From contig NZ_VORW01000024.1 in assembly GCF_007997215.1 (NCBI RefSeq), positions 1 through 61,319 of the forward strand: a DNA stretch of 61,319 bases. The letters run 5' to 3'. Below the pieces are notes generated by a model. That model was not told the origin of the DNA. It did not search any database and was given only the letters and a program-made list of their open reading frames with translations. Shown piece by piece: positions 24,583-33,111 of the stretch (position 1 is its first letter; each line of letters starts with the position of its first letter). Position numbers and translations under genes: made by a program. The stretch is from Algoriphagus aquimarinus (lineage in GTDB: Bacteria; Bacteroidota; Bacteroidia; Cytophagales; Cyclobacteriaceae).

Positions 24583-26355
24583 CTAGATAGCCATAGTCTT
24601 AAGTTGCATCTGATGCAATTGGGTGTAGTATCCGCCTAATTCCAGTAAATAATCATGCGTGCCTGTCTCTACGATTTCTCCTTTATTGAGAACAATAATT
24701 TTATCTGCTTTTTGAATAGTAGATAGTCTATGCGCAATTACGATGGACGTTCTTCCTGTCATCATCGTTTCAATTGATTCCTGTATCAATTCCTCCGTTT
24801 CTGTATCCACAGATGAGGTAGCCTCGTCCAGAATGATGATTTCAGGATTGTAAACCATCGCTCTGACAAAAGAGATTAATTGTCGCTGACCTACAGAAAG
24901 TGTAGCGCCACGCTCCATTACATTGTAATCAAGCCCACCAGGTAGTCTTTCTATAAATCTTTTTGCGCCAGCAAGCTCCGCAGCATACATCACCTGTTCG
25001 CGGGTGATGTTTGGATTACCTAACGTGATGTTGTAGAAAATTGTATTGGAAAAAAGGAAAACATCCTGAAGAACAACGCCAATATGCTTCCGCAACGTGT
25101 CTAATTCAAATTCCCGGATATCATGTCCGTCTATGGAAATATGACCTTTATTGATCTCGTAAAACCTGGAAATCAGATTGATGATGGAAGATTTACCAGC
25201 TCCTGTTGCACCTACCAGCGCCACTGTCTGACCGGATTCTACTTCGAAGCTGATATCTTTCAGTACATAGTCTTCGTCCACATACGCAAACCACACATTT
25301 TCAAGCTTGATATTTCCGCTTACTTTTTCAGGTTTATAGTCACCTTCATTCGCGATATGCTCCCTGCTTTCAAGTAATTTGAAAATACGGGAAGAACTCA
25401 CCACTCCCATCTGTAATGTATTGAAACGGTCAGCAATCATCCGGATAGGTCTGAAGAAAAGCTGCAAATACATGATGAAAGAAATCAAAACACCGATTTC
25501 AATATCCATCCCCAATACACCTACAGCTCCGTACCAAACCACTAAGCCAATTCCTATTGCCTGGATGATTTCAGCTACTGGGAAGTAAATGGAATAATAA
25601 AGAACAGATCGGATGTGCGCTCTTCTGTGCTCCTTGTTTATTTCTTTAAACTTCTCAAACTCCCGATCTTCCCTGTTGAAAATCTGCACGATGTTCATTC
25701 CCGTGATATGTTCCTGAAGAAAAGAATTCAGGTTAGAAACGGCATTTCTTACATCATTGAAGGTTATCTTGATTTTCTCCTTGAATACATAAGTAGAAAT
25801 AATCATCAGAGGCAAGGTGCATAAGCTCACTAGCGTAAGTTTCCAGTCAATGTAAAACATGACGCCAAGGATAGTGACCAACTGTAGAAGATCTCCAACA
25901 ATCGCAGCCAATCCTTCAGAGAATACGTCAGCAAGGGTTTCTATATCGGAAATATTACGGGTGACCAATCTTCCGATTGGGGTATTGTCAAAGAATTTTA
26001 GGCGGAGCTTGAGCAGATGCTTATACAACTTTACTCGGATGTCACGGATAATTACCTGACCAATCCAGCCAGAATAATAGGTGTGTGCCCACTGCACCAA
26101 TGCTTGGATAAGCATCAGTCCTACAAGCAAATAAATAATGCGTAAAAGACCTGCGGCGTCACCCACAGCTACATAATCATCTATTGCTATCTGTATGAAG
26201 TATGGCCGGGTTGGTGCCAAAATAGCAAGCGCAATGGTAAGAAAGATCAGAAAATAGAACTGAGGTTTGTATGGCTTTACAAAACCGTAGAGCTGCTTGA
26301 GTACTTTCGAATCGACGATCTCGCCGGATGATGTTTTTTCTTGTTCTAGGCTCAA
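24583..26355 (-). CDS. ABC exporter, fused permease and ATPase
   Basis: 590 residues. Six transmembrane helices (about 35-320) are followed by an ATPase domain: Walker A GATGAGKSS near 380, signature LSVGQRQL (Val in place of the common Gly), Walker B IIILDEATSSVD and the H-loop IVIAHRLS. It is a half-transporter of the LmrA/MdlB/MsbA type that works as a dimer and exports lipids or hydrophobic compounds; the substrate is unknown. It follows truA by 6 bp. Confidence 0.9.
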   Translation of the reverse strand: MSLEQEKTSSGEIVDSKVLKQLYGFVKPYKPQFYFLIFLTIALAILAPTRPYFIQIAIDDYVAVGDAAGLLRIIYLLVGLMLIQALVQWAHTYYSGWIGQVIIRDIRVKLYKHLLKLRLKFFDNTPIGRLVTRNISDIETLADVFSEGLAAIVGDLLQLVTILGVMFYIDWKLTLVSLCTLPLMIISTYVFKEKIKITFNDVRNAVSNLNSFLQEHITGMNIVQIFNREDREFEKFKEINKEHRRAHIRSVLYYSIYFPVAEIIQAIGIGLVVWYGAVGVLGMDIEIGVLISFIMYLQLFFRPIRMIADRFNTLQMGVVSSSRIFKLLESREHIANEGDYKPEKVSGNIKLENVWFAYVDEDYVLKDISFEVESGQTVALVGATGAGKSSIINLISRFYEINKGHISIDGHDIREFELDTLRKHIGVVLQDVFLFSNTIFYNITLGNPNITREQVMYAAELAGAKRFIERLPGGLDYNVMERGATLSVGQRQLISFVRAMVYNPEIIILDEATSSVDTETEELIQESIETMMTGRTSIVIAHRLSTIQKADKIIVLNKGEIVETGTHDYLLELGGYYTQLHQMQLKTMAI

Positions 26356-26361
26356 GGTAAA

Positions 26362-27120
26362 CTAGTCTAAATAAATGTCTTCTGAATATTCAACTCGGCT
26401 GAAAAACAAGCCACTTGCGGGGGCTGATTTCCCTGCATTTTCTCGATTTCGTGATTCTATAATTTGGTGCAACTCTTCAGGTTCCCTTTTTCCAAGTCCA
26501 ACGGAAACAAGTGTTCCCACGATTGCCCTTACCATTCCACGCAAAAATCGGTTCGCAGTTATATGAAATTGCAATTCACCGTCTTTTTGTTCCCAATGAG
26601 CCGATTTTATTTCACAGCGAAAATGTTTTACCGCTGTATGTATTTTACTGAAGCACTCAAAATCATTGTATTCCAACAGGATACGGGCCGCCTCATTCAT
26701 TCTATCTATATCTGGATTGAAGTAATGTCTCCACACATAGTCTTCTATAAAAGGACTTTTTTGCAAAATCATTCTATACACGTAAGATCTGTTTTTGGCA
26801 CTGAATCTCGCATGTGCATTAGCCTTGACTTCTCGAATAGAATTAATCGAAATGTCTTTGGGCAAAATGCCATTAATCGCACGTAGAAATTTTTCTCTAT
26901 CAATATCCTGATCCGTCTCAAAATGGCAAACTTGCGAATAGGCATGCACCCCTGTGTCAGTACGGCCGCTACCCATTACAGAGATTGGATTTCTGAAATA
27001 GGTAGAAAGTCCAGTTTCCAAGGCTTCCTGAACTGTAAATGCATTTTCTTGGATTTGCCAGCCATGATAGCGTGTGCCTTTGTAGCTTACGTCCAGGAAA
27101 TATCTTTTGCTCTCACTCAT
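26362..27120 (-). CDS. truA: tRNA pseudouridine synthase A
   Basis: 252 residues. Converts U38-U40 in the tRNA anticodon arm to pseudouridine. The catalytic Asp lies in GSGRTDTGVHAYSQVCHFET (51-70), preceded by the family start YFLDVSYKGTRYHGWQIQ; RFLRGMVRAIVGTLVSVG (near 188) is the second signature. A perfect -7 element ends 7 bp before the start codon, so the mRNA may be nearly leaderless. It leads a minus-strand operon with the ABC exporter and is divergent from the DUF4293 gene. Confidence 0.96.
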   Translation of the reverse strand: MSESKRYFLDVSYKGTRYHGWQIQENAFTVQEALETGLSTYFRNPISVMGSGRTDTGVHAYSQVCHFETDQDIDREKFLRAINGILPKDISINSIREVKANAHARFSAKNRSYVYRMILQKSPFIEDYVWRHYFNPDIDRMNEAARILLEYNDFECFSKIHTAVKHFRCEIKSAHWEQKDGELQFHITANRFLRGMVRAIVGTLVSVGLGKREPEELHQIIESRNRENAGKSAPASGLFFSRVEYSEDIYLD

Positions 27121-27127
27121 ACGGCTG

Positions 27128-27135
27128 CAAAGATA
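27128..27135 (-). promoter_or_regulatory. -7 element before truA
   Basis: TATCTTTG on the minus strand matches TAnnTTTG exactly and ends 7 bp before the truA ATG. No well-spaced TTG partner was found, so this is half a promoter by sequence. Confidence 0.4.
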
Positions 27136-27173
27136 CTATTCCCAATCAAATCACGGCGAGAAACCTGCTTTCC

Positions 27174-27204
27174 TTGTTAATGAAGTCATAAGACCTTTTC
27201 TTTG
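27174..27204 (+). promoter_or_regulatory. promoter of DUF4293 gene
   Basis: TTG (27174-27176), 20 bp, TTTCTTTG (27197-27204): one mismatch from TAnnTTTG. The start codon at 27223 would leave a leader of about 12 nt. Confidence 0.5.
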
Positions 27205-27222
27205 CCAAAAAATCAGAAAGAA

Positions 27223-27699
27223 ATGATCCAGCGCTTACAATCAATTTTCCTTTTCCTAGTGGCAGTGGCCATGGGGTTAACTTTGGGTTTAGACCTGTGG
27301 GTACAAGAAGTAGCAGATTCCGGTGAAATCTGGAAACTCAATGCTTTATTCATGAACCAGCTAGATGCTTCAGGTGAAGTGCTTCAGTCTTCTTCCAATT
27401 GGTACGTTGCGGCTTTGGCCTCATTTGTAGGCCTTATGGCTATTATTTCGATCTTCCAATATAGAAACCTTGGCAGACAGATGATGCTAAATATGGTTAA
27501 CTCCCTTTTGATGGTTGCCCTTGTTGCTATTGTTTTTTTGACCACAAGTGGAGTGAACTCAGAAATCTCCGCAGCAGACAATGGTACGTATGAAATTGGT
27601 TTTTGGGCAATTTTGGCTGCTATGGTCTGTAATATGCTAGCCAATCGCTTCATCAGAAAAGATGTGGCTTTACTTAAATCTGTGGACAGAATCAGGTAG
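27223..27699 (+). CDS. DUF4293 family membrane protein
   Basis: 158 residues from MIQRLQSIFLFLVAVAMG; family members begin MIQRxQS, so this Met is preferred over one 21 bp upstream. Four transmembrane helices (about 7-25, 61-79, 88-107 and 120-142) and no catalytic motif. DUF4293 is a Bacteroidota family of unknown function, here divergent from truA. Confidence 0.82.
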   Translation: MIQRLQSIFLFLVAVAMGLTLGLDLWVQEVADSGEIWKLNALFMNQLDASGEVLQSSSNWYVAALASFVGLMAIISIFQYRNLGRQMMLNMVNSLLMVALVAIVFLTTSGVNSEISAADNGTYEIGFWAILAAMVCNMLANRFIRKDVALLKSVDRIR

Positions 27700-27737
27700 G
27701 ATAGAATTTAGACATAAGAATCAAGACATTAGATTTA

Positions 27738-27772
27738 CGTCATTGCGAGCGACGAAGGAGCGAAGCAATCTC
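27738..27772 (+). repeat. REP-like intergenic element
   Basis: It reads CGTCATTGCGAGCGACGAAG, then GAGCGAAGCAATCTC. The ends ATTGC / GCAAT can pair. From memory, elements of the form GTCATTGCGAGCG...GAAGCAATC are dispersed in many bacterial genomes; only one copy was noticed in this window. Confidence 0.5.
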
Positions 27773-27782
27773 AAAGAAACAT

Positions 27783-27822
27783 AAAACCAAAAAAGCCAGC
27801 AATTCGCTGGCTCTTTTGGTTT
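27783..27822. terminator. bidirectional terminator
   Basis: AAACCAAAAAAGCCAGC (27784-27800) pairs with GCTGGCTCTTTTGGTTT around an AATTC loop, with A runs on the left and T runs on the right. Confidence 0.7.
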
Positions 27823-28192
27823 GTTTACCTATTTCATTTTTAAGCTTGCTTTCACTTTTTTGATCGTCATCTCAGCAATGAAGTAGCTTCGCTGACCTGT
27901 CGCCTTTGAGGACGTTTGATATCAGGTTGGTGTTTAGCTTTTGATTGTTCATAAATGTGCTTCTGCCTTAAAGAGTCGCTCCATGAGCAAAAGGTTGGAA
28001 TGGCTACCAAATTTTTTAACATAGACTTCAGGGCATTTTACAAAAACTTTTCTGGCTCAAGGAAATATTGGTAATTTTAAGCTCAGGCTTTTGCATGTAT
28101 TAACAATCAATTTATGAAATCGAGCCTTCCTTAGGCAGACAGGCATGACTCAGTTGACACCAAGGAGGATGATCATCAACCATGCGAGATTC

Positions 28193-28211
28193 TCCCGAAT
28201 TAAGTTCGGGA
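28193..28211. repeat. TCCCGAA/TTCGGGA dyad upstream of the PLP enzyme gene
   Basis: The 7-bp inverted repeat TCCCGAA ... TTCGGGA has a 5-nt loop, within CGAGATTCTCCCGAATTAAG. It looks like a dispersed intergenic hairpin; no T tract follows. Confidence 0.35.
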
Positions 28212-28248
28212 CAGGCTATGAGACCAAAAAAAATCAAATTATAATCAC

Positions 28249-29349
28249 ATGAAACTCGAAACACTCGCTATCCACGGAGGAAATATTATCTCTGATTCCG
28301 AAAAGCCAGTTGTCCAGCCAATCACGCTGAGCACCACTTTTATTCATCAGCCTGAGTCGATGATCTATGCCCGGGCAAATAATCCGAATCGTCATGCTTT
28401 GGAGCAATTGTTGGCAGGTCTGGAGAAAGGTGCGGATGCTGCTGCATTCTCTTCTGGAAATGCTGCAGGAGTTTCTGTGTTCCAGGCGCTAGAACCGGGT
28501 TCGCATTTGATCGCTCCAGATGACATGTATCATGGCTTGAAGAATGCGATTCTTTCGATTTTCAAAGGAGTTCTTGAAGCCACTTTTGTGGATATGACAA
28601 ATCTGGAGAATGTGGAAAAAGCATTCCAGTCTAACACGAAGTTGGTTTGGGTAGAAACGCCTTCAAATCCCTTACTGAAAATCACAGACATTCGTGCAGT
28701 TGCGAAACTGGCAAAAGCTAAGGGAGCAATGGTAGCTTGTGATAACACCTTTGCTACTCCAGTTTTTCAAAATCCTATTGATCTAGGGGTTGATATCGTG
28801 ATGCATTCCAGTACCAAGTATTTTGGTGGACATTCGGATATTTTGGGAGGAGCTTTGATTACCAAAGAGGCCGATGCGTTTTGGGCAAAAGTGAAAAATG
28901 TCCAGATCGGTGGAGGTGCTGTGCCATCGCCGATGGATTGTTATTACCTATGCAGAAGCATCAAAACTTTACCTTATCGTATGAAAGGTCACGCAGAGCA
29001 TGCGATGGTGCTGGCGAATTTCCTTTCAAATCACTCAGCTGTTGAAAAGGTTTATTATCCAGGTTTGAAAGCTCATCCGGGTCATGAAATAGCTGCAAGT
29101 CAGATGACTGGTTTTGGAGGAGTTGTTTCATTTCAGGTAAAAGGAGGCGCAGAAGTAGCCGATCGAGTGATATCCAAACTCATGTATTTTACCAATGCGA
29201 CTAGCCTTGGAGGAGTAGAGAGTTTGATTGAGCGAAGAGCTGCTTCGGAAGGACCAGATACGTTGACTCCACAGAATCTAATCCGAGTTTCGGTTGGTTT
29301 GGAGCATTTGGATGACTTACTCGAGGACATGGAAAATGCCTTAGCTTAA
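28249..29349 (+). CDS. PLP-dependent Cys/Met metabolism enzyme (cystathionine gamma-synthase/lyase family)
   Basis: 366 residues, slightly short for the family (about 380-400). The PLP lysine lies in MHSSTKYFGGHSDILGGAL (near 187-205), with SSGNAAG (near 69) for phosphate binding and WVETPSNPLLKI (near 134) typical of the family. It performs gamma-elimination or gamma-replacement on sulfur amino acids. Sequence alone does not separate cystathionine gamma-synthase, cystathionine gamma-lyase and methionine gamma-lyase. No met or cys gene is adjacent. Confidence 0.88.
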   Translation: MKLETLAIHGGNIISDSEKPVVQPITLSTTFIHQPESMIYARANNPNRHALEQLLAGLEKGADAAAFSSGNAAGVSVFQALEPGSHLIAPDDMYHGLKNAILSIFKGVLEATFVDMTNLENVEKAFQSNTKLVWVETPSNPLLKITDIRAVAKLAKAKGAMVACDNTFATPVFQNPIDLGVDIVMHSSTKYFGGHSDILGGALITKEADAFWAKVKNVQIGGGAVPSPMDCYYLCRSIKTLPYRMKGHAEHAMVLANFLSNHSAVEKVYYPGLKAHPGHEIAASQMTGFGGVVSFQVKGGAEVADRVISKLMYFTNATSLGGVESLIERRAASEGPDTLTPQNLIRVSVGLEHLDDLLEDMENALA

Positions 29350-29350
29350 A

Positions 29351-29866
29351 TCATTTTAGATCCCAATCGTCTATTGCTTTTCTATGAACTGAGCCAGGTA
29401 CAGTTCCTATGAATTCAATATTTACACCATCCATGTCTTTGGTGGTTCCTATGTGGATTCCTGTCAACGTGCTGATTCTTGGACTATTGATGTCCAGACC
29501 CAAATCTCGAAGATGGTCTAGTAAAGATTCCGTACCACTAGTTTCCAAACCGAAATGCTCAAGGCCAGCAGGTCTGTTTGCTGTCGCGGGTACAAGTTCT
29601 ATAAAGGTGCTTTTACTCACTTGGAAATAGGAAAATGCAGGATTTCCCTTGTCATCTTTGTATTCAATAGCCAATGGAAAACCTAAGGTGTCCCTATAAT
29701 AACTGACTGATTTCTCAAAATCCTCCGCCACAATGGCGATATGATTGATGCCGAGGATTCCCCCTTTCTCATCCGCGTGTAGCTTTGTTCCCACAGCGAT
29801 CCCTGCCGTTAAACCAATTGCAAGAAAGAGAACTGCGCTGAGTAATTTTGGTAGGGATAATTTCAT
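29351..29866 (-). CDS. exported VOC (glyoxalase-fold) protein
   Basis: 171 residues. An N-terminal hydrophobic segment (8-27) acts as signal or anchor. The VOC fold follows: INHIAIVAEDFEKSVSYYRD (40-59, with a metal-binding His), TLGFPLAIEYKDDKG, then HFGLETSG and a final Glu in VNIEFIG. Probably a metal-dependent lyase, isomerase or resistance-type enzyme in the periplasm; the substrate is unknown. It is convergent with the PLP enzyme gene, with one base between the stops. A second exported VOC gene occurs at 46365. Confidence 0.78.
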   Translation of the reverse strand: MKLSLPKLLSAVLFLAIGLTAGIAVGTKLHADEKGGILGINHIAIVAEDFEKSVSYYRDTLGFPLAIEYKDDKGNPAFSYFQVSKSTFIELVPATANRPAGLEHFGLETSGTESLLDHLRDLGLDINSPRISTLTGIHIGTTKDMDGVNIEFIGTVPGSVHRKAIDDWDLK

Positions 29867-29982
29867 GATCGGCGATTTTGGGTTTGATTAGCAGTGGAAT
29901 ATAAAAAAATGAAATCAGAAACTGCCTATTCCTTTCACCATCATCTCAGTTTATAACGGGTGATGTTAGAAGGGCTAAAATG

Positions 29983-30025
29983 AAAAATGGCGGAATAGAA
30001 GTTAATCTATTCCGCCATCTTTTTA
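29983..30025. terminator. terminator next to the metallo-beta-lactamase-fold gene
   Basis: A perfect 12-bp inverted repeat ATGGCGGAATAG (29987-29998) / CTATTCCGCCAT (30007-30018), with A and T runs on either side, lies 12 bp past the stop of the minus-strand gene. Confidence 0.8.
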
Positions 30026-30036
30026 TGATTTACCGT

Positions 30037-30771
30037 TTATTGGTACCAGTTTCTAAGACGTACATCCACATTTGGCGCTGCCTCATTTACCAAATTTTTG
30101 AATTTTTCCACATCGCTCAACCCATTCGTTCCTCTGTAATGGTATGGATATACAATAGTAGGCTTGAATTCAGAAACAGCACTTGCTGCCTGATCCACAT
30201 CCATAGTATAAGGGAGATTCATACAAACAAAAGCGACATCAATGTTCTTCAATGCTCTCATTTCGGGAATGTCCTCTGTATCTCCAGAGATGTAAAACTG
30301 TTTCCCGCCAAGATGAATTATGTATCCATTTCCGCGACCTTTTGTGTGTGGAGATTCAGAACTTTCTGGAAGATTATACATGGCAAGTGCCTCAATCTTA
30401 ATTCCATTGACAGCTTTAGACTGGCCATTACTCATAATGACTACGTTTTTCCCAGTTCCTTGGGTAAGCTGATCGGCTACTGCTTGTGGTGCTATGATAG
30501 TTGCGTCAGAAAGATCCAGGCCATCAAGTGTTTCTTGGTTGAGATGATCCCCGTGAATGTCCGTGATCAGTACCAAGGTTGGCTTCTTCTGTCCTTCAAA
30601 AGCAGCTGCACCTCCATAGGGATCCACGTAAATAACTTGGCTGTCATGCTCTAGTACTAAAGTGCCGTGCGTGATTGGATTGATCGTTACATCTCCTTTT
30701 TTAGCAGGAATCATATCCTGCGAAAATGCTCCAAAGGAGATAAATAGAAGGAGTAAAGTGAGATATTTCAT
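30037..30771 (-). CDS. secreted metallo-beta-lactamase-fold hydrolase (UlaG-like)
   Basis: 244 residues from MKYLTLLLLFISFGAFSQ, a clean signal peptide; an upstream in-frame Met would place 23 polar residues before it. Fold motifs are GTLVLEHDSQVIYVDPYGGA (37-56), TDIHGDHL (70-77), FYISGDTED (near 160) and YPYHYRG (near 207). The usual THxHxDH motif has Asp71 in place of the first His, which should alter one metal site. Relatives include UlaG-type lactonases; the substrate is unknown. Confidence 0.8.
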   Translation of the reverse strand: MKYLTLLLLFISFGAFSQDMIPAKKGDVTINPITHGTLVLEHDSQVIYVDPYGGAAAFEGQKKPTLVLITDIHGDHLNQETLDGLDLSDATIIAPQAVADQLTQGTGKNVVIMSNGQSKAVNGIKIEALAMYNLPESSESPHTKGRGNGYIIHLGGKQFYISGDTEDIPEMRALKNIDVAFVCMNLPYTMDVDQAASAVSEFKPTIVYPYHYRGTNGLSDVEKFKNLVNEAAPNVDVRLRNWYQ

Positions 30772-30832
30772 AGTTCTAAGTTGATTTTTTGAAAATTGAC
30801 TAAATGCAATGGTAATGTAAGGTTTTGTACCA

Positions 30833-31278
30833 TTATCCAAAATACCCGATTCCTTTTGCCATCAATCCGGCCAGGAGAGGGATAATGAATAATAGCAGGA
30901 GTTCTAACCTCAGCAGCATAATAATTGTTTTTGGGATTTGAACAATTTCATCAGGGTCACCTTTTCTGTTCTTGATGAAAAAGACAGTAGGGTAAATTGA
31001 TAGTATTCCGATAATGGCAAAAAGAGTGATTTTGATATGGAAGATGAAATTGTAAGTATAAAATTCGGTAGGTTTTCCATGTCCACCCAACCACAGCGTA
31101 AGACCGACAGGCAAAAGGGTTAAGCACCCATTCCATAAACCCCGTCGATAGTAGCAATTTTTTTAATTTCTTTTCGGCTCAGTGCTTTTTTCAGCAAAAG
31201 ATGCTCAGAAGCCAGGGAGCCAACAATCGCGAAAATGCTAGTAAAATGAAGGTATCGGAGGAGGATTTCGAGGGACAT
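30833..31278 (-). pseudogene. DUF2214 family membrane protein, frameshifted
   Basis: The N-terminal part (31278 to 31120) reads MSLEILLRYLHFTSIFAIVG, continues to VYGMGA, then stops at TAA. The C-terminal part continues in another phase as LTLLPVGLTLWLGGHGKPTE and runs to GIGYFG at 30833. Restoring a single T in the minus-strand sequence GCTTAACCC (near 31120-31125) joins both into one protein of about 149 residues with four transmembrane helices, as expected for DUF2214. This may be a true pseudogene, a sequencing or assembly error in a short homopolymer, or rarely a programmed shift. Confidence 0.75.
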
Positions 31279-31297
31279 GGAAAATGTGTTTGTTATA

Positions 31298-31365
31298 GTG
31301 CCATACCTAACGGCACAGCGGGTCCACTATTATTTAAAATTCCACCCATAGTTTGTTCCTAACGG
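31298..31365. repeat. possible degenerate intergenic repeat
   Basis: CCTAACGG occurs twice, 52 bp apart (31306-31313 and 31358-31365). The first lies in a small hairpin GTGCC ... GGCAC (31298-31316). No gene is seen between 31279 and 31509. Confidence 0.3.
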
Positions 31366-31509
31366 GACTTGTCTGAAATCACCAGATGTTTCATGGATGT
31401 ATATAGTGTCAAAAATTTTTTGACCGAAGTTTCCATTTCTGACGGATAAAACGCCAAAGCTGATTTCGTAAATGTTACTTTAAACTTCAAATTTCATCAT
31501 TTTAAATTC

Positions 31510-33048
31510 CTAACCCGCCCAGCCTTCTCTATCCAAACTTCTATACTGTATCGCTTCCGCCAAATGCTCGACTTTGATCTCTTCAGATCCTGAGATATCA
31601 GCTATGGTTCGGGCTACTTTCAATATTCTGTCGTAAGCACGAGCTGATAATCCCAATCGCTCCATGGCGGTTTTCAGAAGCATTTTTCCAGCTTCGTTGA
31701 TCTGACAGATTTGCTTAGTGATATGCGATGGCATCATGGCATTGCAGAAGACTTCAGGATTGTCTTTAAACCGTTCTTTCTGACGTTCTCTGCCTTGGAT
31801 CACACGCTCACGGATCTCTTTGCTGGATTCAGTTTTTCGGGTGGAGGTCATCTCATCAAACTTCACAGGAGTAACTTCCACATGCAGATCGATACGGTCT
31901 AAAAGAGGCCCTGAAACTTTGTTCAAATAGCGCTGTACGATTCCTGGACCGCAGACACATTCTTTCTCAGGATGATTATAATACCCGCAAGGGCATGGAT
32001 TCATACTGGCGATCAGCATAAAGTTCGCGGGAAATTCTACCGAAACTTTCGCTCTGGAAATCGTTACCCTTCTTTCTTCCAGCGGTTGACGCATAACTTC
32101 CAGTACTCCACGCTTGAATTCTGGTAATTCGTCTAGAAATAATACACCATTATGGGCAAGGGAAATTTCTCCTGGCTGAGGATTTCCTCCTCCACCCACC
32201 AATGCAACATCGCTAATGGTGTGGTGAGGTGATCGAAAAGGGCGATTGGCAAGCAATGATCCGTTTTTGCCAAGTTTCCCTGCGACGGAATGAATCTTTG
32301 TCGTTTCCAGAGCTTCGACCAAAGTTAAAGGCGGAAGAATTGAAGGAAGTCGTTTGGCTAGCATGGTCTTACCCGCTCCTGGAGGTCCGATCATGATTAC
32401 GTTATGCCCACCTGCGGCTGCAATTTCCAACGCCCGTTTGATGTTTTCCTGACCTTGCACATCTGCAAAATCAAACTCGATGTCGTCCAGCGAATGGTAG
32501 AAAATCTCTCGTGTATCGGTTACTAGCGGTACTATTTCCAATTCGCCCATCAAAAAGTCAGTGGCTTGTTGGATTGTTTCTACTGCTATGATGTCCAAGT
32601 TATTGACAATAGACGCTTCTTTAGCATTTTCTACAGGTAGAATAAAACCCTTGAATCCTTTCTTTCTTGCTTCAATGGCAATAGGCAAAACGCCTTTGAT
32701 CGGTCTGAGATTACCATCTAGAGAAAGCTCTCCCATGATTACATAGTCGCCCAAAGTAGGGAACTCTACCTGCTCGGAAGCTTGCAAAATCCCCATGGCA
32801 ATGGGTAAATCATATGCTGAGCCTTCCTTACGAATGTCTGCTGGGGCCAGATTAATTACTACTTTTTGGCGAGGCATTCTATAGCCAAAATATTTCAATG
32901 CACTCTCCACCCGTTGCTGAGATTCCTTCACAGCAGAATCGGGGAGGCCAACCATGAAGAAACTGGTGCCTTGTCCTACATTCACTTCTATTGTGATGAT
33001 GTTTGCATCTACTCCAGATACTGCGCTTCCAAAAGTTTTCGCTACCAT
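31510..33048 (-). CDS. YifB/ComM family Mg-chelatase-like AAA ATPase
   Basis: 512 residues. The N-terminal ChlI-like domain begins MVAKTFGSAVSGVDANIITI; the AAA core has Walker A GPPGAGKTML (221-230) and Walker B GVLFLDELPEF near 303. A cysteine-rich insert CPCGYYNHPEKECVCG (near 352) and the C-terminal GLSARAYDRILKVARTIADI are family marks. ComM proteins act as helicases in branch migration during natural transformation; whether this organism is transformable is unknown. Downstream of the MsbA-type gene, in a separate unit. Confidence 0.93.
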   Translation of the reverse strand: MVAKTFGSAVSGVDANIITIEVNVGQGTSFFMVGLPDSAVKESQQRVESALKYFGYRMPRQKVVINLAPADIRKEGSAYDLPIAMGILQASEQVEFPTLGDYVIMGELSLDGNLRPIKGVLPIAIEARKKGFKGFILPVENAKEASIVNNLDIIAVETIQQATDFLMGELEIVPLVTDTREIFYHSLDDIEFDFADVQGQENIKRALEIAAAGGHNVIMIGPPGAGKTMLAKRLPSILPPLTLVEALETTKIHSVAGKLGKNGSLLANRPFRSPHHTISDVALVGGGGNPQPGEISLAHNGVLFLDELPEFKRGVLEVMRQPLEERRVTISRAKVSVEFPANFMLIASMNPCPCGYYNHPEKECVCGPGIVQRYLNKVSGPLLDRIDLHVEVTPVKFDEMTSTRKTESSKEIRERVIQGRERQKERFKDNPEVFCNAMMPSHITKQICQINEAGKMLLKTAMERLGLSARAYDRILKVARTIADISGSEEIKVEHLAEAIQYRSLDREGWAG

Positions 33049-33054
33049 ATGATA

Positions 33055-33082
33055 TAAAAAAAGGAGACCTGATTGGCCTCCT
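33055..33082 (-). terminator. terminator of the small membrane protein gene
   Basis: AGGAGACC / GGCCTCCT (one mismatch, loop TGATT) with a T8-type run on the minus strand, between the 122-residue gene and yifB. Confidence 0.6.
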
Positions 33083-33111
33083 CAATATACTAGTTTGACA
33101 AATTCAAAATA

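Larger units (their letters stand above)
27700..28248. other. gene-poor block with repeat-like pieces
   Basis: 549 bp without a convincing gene. It holds a REP-like piece (27738-27772), a strong terminator, an imperfect hairpin around 27870-27895, and a short TCCCGAA / TTCGGGA dyad near 28200. On the minus strand several short open frames overlap in all three phases between 27833 and 28146 and all end within 60 codons, which may mark a decayed gene or a non-coding repeat. Confidence 0.5.

Noticed and set aside
26464..26886. Plus-strand open frame of 140 codons opposite truA
   Set aside because: Overlaps a certain gene over its whole length and has no recognised motif.
27841..28020. Short minus-strand frames such as one starting MLKNLVAIPTFCSW (about 50 codons)
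   Set aside because: Three different phases are open over the same stretch, so openness alone carries no information here; reported only as an observation.
29980..30654. Plus-strand open frame of 224 codons across the terminator and metallo-beta-lactamase-fold gene
   Set aside because: It begins inside the terminator hairpin and is the reverse complement of a recognisable hydrolase gene.
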